Assembly: GCA_030066455.1 (NCBI GenBank)
Contig: JASJBQ010000163.1
Location: 1-9,323 of the forward strand
Direction: 5' to 3'
From: Desulfobacterales bacterium
Lineage (GTDB): Bacteria > Desulfobacterota > Desulfobacteria > Desulfobacterales > UBA5852
DNA length: 9,323 nucleotides
Under the pieces are notes generated by a model, which had not been told where the DNA came from, did no database searches, and saw only the letters and a program-made list of their open reading frames with translations. Within the stretch, counting starts at the first letter, position 1. Each line of letters starts with the position of its first letter. Positions 5,144 through 9,323 of the stretch are shown here, piece after piece. The position numbers were made by a program, and so were the translations under genes.

Positions 5144-5524
5144 ATGCACCTTCGAATGCAAATCAGGAAGTACACCCTCACGATCATCCTGATTGGAATC
5201 CTCGCGGGGCAACTGCCTGGCTGCACCACGGAGAAAATCGTTGGGGGGCCGATAACTGAAGGAAGCCTGAAGGACGGCGTCTACGAAGGGTCTGCCAGCG
5301 TGGGGCCCGTTAAAGTCGTCGCAGAGGTCACGATCGACGAACACAGGATCGCCCGGGTCGAGCTGCTCGAGCACCGCACGTGGAAAGGCGGGGCGGCCGA
5401 AGGGGTCATTCCGGGCCGCATCATCGAAGCGCAGTCCACGCAGGTCGATGCCGTCTCCGGTGCGACCATGAGCAGCCGGGCCATCATGAATGCGGTTGAG
5501 GTGGCCATTCGTAAGGCCGAATGA
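5144..5524 (+). CDS. FMN-binding domain lipoprotein
   Basis: A small periplasmic electron carrier. From ATG 5144 it has 126 residues; ATG 5156 (122 residues) and ATG 5096, overlapping the previous stop, are alternatives. I chose 5144 for its GGGGG upstream and because it gives a sensible signal peptide: basic start, TLTIILIGILAGQ core, lipobox LPGC, so the mature protein is probably lipid-anchored. The FMN_bind domain follows: DGVYEGSASVGPVKV, then VTIDEHRIARVELLEH, ending VDAVSGATMSSRAIMNAVEVAI. SGAT is the flavinylation motif, with the Thr (residue 104 counted from Met 5156) the expected site for covalent FMN transfer by ApbE. No ApbE gene is in view. Likely partner: an inner-membrane electron source, possibly linked to the YbaN-family neighbour. 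Confidence 0.88.
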   Translation: MHLRMQIRKYTLTIILIGILAGQLPGCTTEKIVGGPITEGSLKDGVYEGSASVGPVKVVAEVTIDEHRIARVELLEHRTWKGGAAEGVIPGRIIEAQSTQVDAVSGATMSSRAIMNAVEVAIRKAE

Positions 5525-5545
5525 ACCTTGCCAGCCCAACGTGCT

Positions 5546-6172
5546 TCAATCGCCTGACGCTAAACGCCGCCTCAAGACCCCGAGAGTTTTCTCCCGCCCT
5601 TGATCATCAAAAAAGCCCGATGCCAGCGCCGTCTCGTAGACCTGTCGCGGGGCCTGGCCCCCTTCGGCCGGGTCCATGAAGATGTCGTGGATCAGCAGGT
5701 AACCGCCGGGGATGATGTGCCTGGACCAGGCCGCGTAGTCGCCCCGGGCCGCCTCGAGACTGTGCCCCCCGTCGATAAACACGAAGCACAGGGGGGTGGC
5801 CCACTGGCGGGCGACCAGCGTCGAAGCACTGACAATCGGAATCACGGTGTCTTCCAGGCCGCCTCTGGCCAGCGTTTGTCGGAAGAAATTGACCGTATCG
5901 ATCCGGCCGGTGGCCGGATCGATCAGGTCCGGGTCGCAGTATACCTCCCCGGGCTGCTGCTCCTCCGAACCCCGATGGTGGTCGATGGAGAACAGCACAC
6001 TGCCAGCATCTTTCAGACCCGCACCCAGGTACAGGGCCGACTTGCCGCAGTAGCTGCCGATCTCGAGCCCCGGCCCCAGCCGCCCGGCCTCGCGCGCGAT
6101 TTCATAAAGTTTCAACCCTTCGGCTTCATCCAGAAAGCCCTTGGTCTGGTCAATTAAATGCTTGTCGATCAT
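5546..6172 (-). CDS. Class I SAM-dependent methyltransferase
   Basis: 208 residues, a complete Rossmann-type methyltransferase of the Methyltransf_24 kind. Motif I for SAM binding is GLEIGSYCGKSALYLG (35-50); the acidic end of beta2 is FSIDHHRG (61-68); CFVFIDGGHSLEAARGDYAAW (129-149) gives Asp134 and His137; HIIPGGYLLIHDIF (152-165) follows. D64/H66, D134/H137 and H162/D163 may bind a metal, as in O-methyltransferases with the DGGH motif. Substrate unknown; TylF-like O-methyltransferases and cephalosporin hydroxylase-like proteins share this pattern. It lies 157 bases after ftsK on the same strand and could be its last operon member. It ends 21 bases from the convergent FMN-binding gene, with no clear terminator between. 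The start lacks a strong ribosome site. Confidence 0.87.
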   Translation of the reverse strand: MIDKHLIDQTKGFLDEAEGLKLYEIAREAGRLGPGLEIGSYCGKSALYLGAGLKDAGSVLFSIDHHRGSEEQQPGEVYCDPDLIDPATGRIDTVNFFRQTLARGGLEDTVIPIVSASTLVARQWATPLCFVFIDGGHSLEAARGDYAAWSRHIIPGGYLLIHDIFMDPAEGGQAPRQVYETALASGFFDDQGREKTLGVLRRRLASGD

Positions 6173-6237
6173 GGCTTGGATAGAAATATGTCTGCGATTT
6201 GCAGAAGAAGTATGACTTAATTCGGCGTCGCAATCGC

Positions 6238-6308
6238 CATCGAGATCGGAATCGAATGAATTTCACTGCAGTTTTGTCATCGAGACTCGATACCGATTCC
6301 GATTCCGA
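6238..6308. repeat. Short GGAATC/GATTCC repeats between ftsK and the methyltransferase
   Basis: ATCGGAATCG (6245-6254) is perfectly inverted at CGATTCCGAT (6294-6303), and the latter runs on as two tandem CGATTC-type units to 6308. CATCGAGA also occurs twice in direct order (6238-6245 and 6278-6285). The arms could form a stem with a loop of about 39 bases. No gene is seen in the 157-bp spacer. Confidence 0.55.
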
Positions 6309-6311
6309 CCG

Positions 6312-6345
6312 CGAGGATAAAATCCCCCCCTACCCCATATCCTCG
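6312..6345 (-). terminator. Hairpin across the ftsK stop codon
   Basis: CGAGGATA (6312-6319) is perfectly inverted at TATCCTCG (6338-6345), spanning the ftsK stop at 6330-6332, with a C-rich 18-base loop on the + strand (G-rich in the mRNA). There is no U-run after it, so it would be a weak terminator or an RNA 3'-end stabiliser at most. Confidence 0.3.
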
Positions 6346-8564
6346 TAGTTGCGCACCAGCACCTCGCGCGGTTTGGCCCCGTCGGCCGGGCCGATAATGC
6401 CTTCGCGCTCCATGGTTTCGATGATCCGGGCTGCGCGGTTGTAGCCGATGCGCAGGTGGCGCTGGACCATGGAAATGGAGGCCTGGCCCTGCTGGGTCAC
6501 CAGGGCCACGGCGTCGTCGTAGCGCTCGTCGTATTCGGTCTCCTCGCCGTCGCCGGTCTCGCCGGCGGGCGCCGCCGCGGTGACGGCCTCGTTGTAGTCG
6601 GGCGTGCCCTGGGCCTTGAGGAATTCGGTGATGCGGTTGAGTTCGGTCTCGGAGATATAGGCCCCGTGGATGCGCTGCAGCTTGCCGGCCCCGGGCGGCA
6701 TGAAGAGCATGTCGCCCTTGCCGAGCAGGGTTTCAGCGCCGTTGGTGTCCAGAATGGTGCGCGAATCGGTTTTGGAGGACACCTGAAAGCTCAGCCGGGT
6801 GGGAAAGTTGGCCTTGATGATGCCGGTGAGCACGTCCACCGAAGGACGCTGGGTCGCCAGGATCAAGTGAATGCCGGCCGCGCGCGCCATCTGCGCCAGG
6901 CGGGTCAGGGCCACCTCGACGTCGCGGGAGGCCACCATCATCAGGTCGGCCAACTCGTCGATGATGATGACGATCAGCGGCAGCGGCTCGAGCGGTTTTT
7001 CTTCCGTGCCCTCCGGCGTCGGCTTGGCTTTTTTCTTGGCCGCCTTGGCGACCTTCTGGTTGTACTGGGCCAGGTTGCGGACCTTCATCTCCGAGAGCAG
7101 TTCGTAGCGGCGCTCCATTTCGCGCACCGCCCAGAAGAGCGCGTTGGTGGCCTTCTTGACATCCGTCACCACCGGCGTGATCAGGTGGGGAATGCCGTCG
7201 TACATGGTCAGCTCGATGCGCTTGGGGTCCACCATGATCAGCTTGACCTCGCCGGGCGCGGCCTTGTAGAGAAAGCTGCAGATCATGGTGTTCAGGGCCA
7301 CGCTCTTGCCCGCCCCGGTGGCGCCGGCGATGAGCAGGTGCGGCATCTTCTCCAGTTCGGCCACCACCGGATTGCCGATGATATCCTTGCCCAGGCAGAT
7401 GGTCAGTTTGGATCGTTGGTTCTCGAAGGCCGGGGAGACGGCCACTTCCTTGAAACGCACCGTCTCGCGGTCCTGGTTGGGAATCTCGATGCCGATCACG
7501 GCCTTGCCCGGAATGGGCGCCACGATGCGCACACTGGTGGCCCGCAGCGTCAGGGCCAAATCGTCGGACAATCCCACGATCTTGTTGATTTTGACCCCCG
7601 GGGCCGGCGCATATTCGAAGGTCGTGATCACCGGCCCGGGCGAGACGGCCACCACATTGCCCCGCACGTTGAAATCTTCCAGTTTCTTCTCCAGCAGCCG
7701 GGAGAGCATACGCAGGTTTTCATCGTCGGCCGAGACCTTGGACGGTTCGGGTTCGTCCAGGAACGAGAGCGGCGGCAGCTGGAATGCGCCGTCTTTTTTC
7801 TCGAAAGCGAAGACCTCCTGCTTGGGGCGTGCCGCCGGTTTCATCACCTTCTTCTTGGGGGCCTTGATCTTGATCTCGGGTGTGGGGTCGGCTTGGGTCT
7901 TGATCCGGGAGTTGCGTTTCTGGGCTTTCAGACGCCGCTCGCGGCGCTTGAGGTAAAACGTCTTGATCCGGTCGCCGACCCGGCTGACCAGCGCCCAGCA
8001 GCGGTCGCTGAAACTCAGCAGCGAAAAACCCGTCATGAGAATGAAGCCCACCAGCCAGAGCAGGGCCAGGATGATAAAAGCGCCGGTCGCGTTGGTGTAG
8101 CGCGCCAGAAATGACTGCAGGGCGATGCCGATCAGGCCGCCCGAAGTAAAGCGGTGGCCGAACAGGATGTAGTCGGCGCTGCGGAAGGCCAGCAGCGCAC
8201 CGGTCATCAGGATCAGCAGGCCACCGCCCAGGAGCGCGAGGCCGAGGGTCCTGGCATCGCGGCTGCCGAAAAACTGGATGCTCAGAAAAAGCAGCAGGAT
8301 CGGCACCCAGAAGGCACCCAGTCCGAAGAGGCCGATGAGGATGCCCGCCAGGTGCGCCCCCACCAGGCCGAACAGATTGTGGATGGCCTCACCCGAGGTG
8401 GCGTTGTTCACGGAAGGGTCCTGGGGATGGTAGGACACCAGGCTGACCAGCGTGAACACCAGAAGAAAGAACAACAGAATCCCGATGATTTCTTTTCGCA
8501 TCGCCCTGTCGGTGTTTATGGCCGGCGCCCGTCGCGCCGGGCTCTGCCCGTCGGTTCGCTTCAA
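6330..8564 (-). CDS. ftsK: DNA translocase FtsK
   Basis: 744 residues from TTG 8564; ATG 8501 (residue 22, MRKEIIGILLFF) is an equally good start and matches usual FtsK N-termini. The N-terminal membrane domain has four or five helices (about 24-46, 63-98, 107-127, 141-154, 160-184). A short basic linker (200-250) follows, far shorter than in E. coli FtsK. The motor has Walker A GATGAGKS (414-421), Walker B LIVIIIDELAD (530-540), ATQRPSVDVLTG (570-581) and SRTILD (601-606). The C-terminal gamma winged-helix (about 678-744), with DDAVALVTQQGQASISMVQRHLRIGYNRAARI, reads chromosome-orienting KOPS sequences and activates XerCD at dif. It pumps DNA through the septum during division. It starts nine bases after the RNase J stop, so the two are likely co-transcribed. 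Confidence 0.96.
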   Translation of the reverse strand: MKRTDGQSPARRAPAINTDRAMRKEIIGILLFFLLVFTLVSLVSYHPQDPSVNNATSGEAIHNLFGLVGAHLAGILIGLFGLGAFWVPILLLFLSIQFFGSRDARTLGLALLGGGLLILMTGALLAFRSADYILFGHRFTSGGLIGIALQSFLARYTNATGAFIILALLWLVGFILMTGFSLLSFSDRCWALVSRVGDRIKTFYLKRRERRLKAQKRNSRIKTQADPTPEIKIKAPKKKVMKPAARPKQEVFAFEKKDGAFQLPPLSFLDEPEPSKVSADDENLRMLSRLLEKKLEDFNVRGNVVAVSPGPVITTFEYAPAPGVKINKIVGLSDDLALTLRATSVRIVAPIPGKAVIGIEIPNQDRETVRFKEVAVSPAFENQRSKLTICLGKDIIGNPVVAELEKMPHLLIAGATGAGKSVALNTMICSFLYKAAPGEVKLIMVDPKRIELTMYDGIPHLITPVVTDVKKATNALFWAVREMERRYELLSEMKVRNLAQYNQKVAKAAKKKAKPTPEGTEEKPLEPLPLIVIIIDELADLMMVASRDVEVALTRLAQMARAAGIHLILATQRPSVDVLTGIIKANFPTRLSFQVSSKTDSRTILDTNGAETLLGKGDMLFMPPGAGKLQRIHGAYISETELNRITEFLKAQGTPDYNEAVTAAAPAGETGDGEETEYDERYDDAVALVTQQGQASISMVQRHLRIGYNRAARIIETMEREGIIGPADGAKPREVLVRNYEDMG

Positions 8565-8573
8565 CCCCCGGCT

Positions 8574-9323
8574 TCAGACCTCGATGATGATCGGCAGAAT
8601 CATCGGCCGCCGGGCAATCGTAAAGAAAAAATACTGTTTGAGCACGCGCTTCAGCTTGGCGCGGATCTTTTCCGCCCGGTCGGGCGATTCCGGGCTGACG
8701 TCTTCCACCACCTCCAGCACGACGCAGACGGCATCGTCCAGAAGATGGCCGGTTTCGAGTTCGAAGACAAATCCCCGGGAGAACATTTCCGGGCCGTAGA
8801 CGATGGTGCCCGTATCCTCGTCCAGGGCCATGATCACCACCACGAGGCCGTGCTCGGAAAGATTGCGCCGCTCCTTGAGCACGCTGCGCCCGACATCGCC
8901 GATGCCCTTGCCGTCGATCAGCACGCGCCCGGTGGCGATCCGCTCCTGCAGACGCCCGCCCTGCCGGTTAAAGACCACCACCTGACCGTTTTCGGCCAGC
9001 AGCACCCGCTCCTGCGGAATGCCGATTTCCTGGGCCAGGCGCGAATGCAGGGTAAGGTGGCGGTACTCGCCGTGGACAGGCATGAAGAACCGCGGTTTGG
9101 TCAGGTTGATCATCAGTTTGAGCTCCTCCCGGAAACCGTGACCCGAGACGTGGATGTCCGAAATCTTTTCGTAGATCACGTCGGCGCCCTGACGGTAGAG
9201 CCGATTGATGATGCCGGCGATGGCGCGCTCGTTGCCGGGAATAAACTTGGAGGAGAGAATGACCGTGTCTTCCTTGCGGATCTTGATGTGCTTGTGCGTG
9301 CCGGCGGCCATCCGGGCCAGCAC
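8574..9323 (-). CDS. rnj: Ribonuclease J, C-terminal part (5' end outside window)
   Basis: The last 249 residues of a beta-CASP metallo-beta-lactamase ribonuclease, cut by the right edge; full proteins are about 550 residues. The fragment starts inside the beta-CASP domain (LARMAAGTHKHIKI), continues with SSKFIPGNE (25-33), then HVSGHG (58-63), a conserved RNase J motif, and PVHGEYRHL (82-90), which returns to the lactamase fold and supplies metal-site His residues. The remaining part, with IATGRVLIDGKGIGDVG and GLVVVIMALD, is the linker and C-terminal domain. RNase J acts as a 5'-3' exonuclease and endonuclease in mRNA decay and rRNA processing. The first residue shown is internal, not a start codon. 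ftsK follows it directly. Confidence 0.93.
   Translation of the reverse strand: MLARMAAGTHKHIKIRKEDTVILSSKFIPGNERAIAGIINRLYRQGADVIYEKISDIHVSGHGFREELKLMINLTKPRFFMPVHGEYRHLTLHSRLAQEIGIPQERVLLAENGQVVVFNRQGGRLQERIATGRVLIDGKGIGDVGRSVLKERRNLSEHGLVVVIMALDEDTGTIVYGPEMFSRGFVFELETGHLLDDAVCVVLEVVEDVSPESPDRAEKIRAKLKRVLKQYFFFTIARRPMILPIIIEV

Noticed and set aside
6456..8114. A 552-codon + strand open frame opposite ftsK
   Set aside because: It is antisense to a clearly recognised FtsK and its translation is His/Gly/Arg-rich low-complexity sequence, typical of a shadow frame in GC-rich DNA.
1..9323. CRISPR array, tRNA, rRNA or integrase gene
   Set aside because: No regularly spaced identical repeats, no tRNA- or rRNA-like sequence and no tyrosine recombinase motifs were seen on either strand.

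Overview
The window joins two very different pieces of DNA. Roughly positions 1 to 4670 are AT-richer, hold many small unrelated genes all on the + strand, and have short inverted-repeat elements between them that look like integron attC recombination sites. Positions 4719 to 9323 hold ordinary chromosomal genes, GC-rich from about 5.1 kb onward: a YbaN-family membrane protein, an FMN-binding lipoprotein, a SAM methyltransferase, the DNA translocase FtsK and the end of ribonuclease J. The mix suggests a Gram-negative, probably Desulfobacterota (sulfate-reducer-like) genome. That is inference from gene content, from the repeat element and from cassette style; no rRNA is present to confirm it.

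Cassette-like region. An attC at 65-129 closes a cassette whose gene lies off the left edge. Then come an alpha/beta hydrolase with an Asp nucleophile (216-1037), a four-helix membrane protein of unknown function (1094-1486), a crotonase-fold protein (1570-2403), a 46-residue membrane peptide (2694-2834), a broken SMI1/KNR4-like gene (2835-3188), a DUF2867 protein (3331-3837), a 5'-truncated DinB-like gene (3980-4273) and an internally deleted AAC(6')-like acetyltransferase (4346-4606). Gene starts follow closely after putative attC right ends, and stop codons overlap or abut attC left ends, as in integron cassettes. No integrase gene is in the window, so this is either the distal part of a chromosomal integron whose intI lies to the left, or a CALIN (attC cluster lacking integrase). 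The array is decaying: three of eight genes are damaged, one attC is split by a 188-bp MITE-like element with TA target duplications, one attC has lost its right core box, and others are degenerate.

Core region. The YbaN-family gene and the FMN-binding lipoprotein gene follow each other on the + strand and probably form an operon. They converge on a minus-strand block that reads RNase J (incomplete at the right edge), ftsK and a methyltransferase. RNase J and ftsK are only 9 bases apart and are likely co-transcribed. The 157-bp spacer after ftsK carries short GATTCC/GGAATC repeats and a hairpin across the ftsK stop codon.
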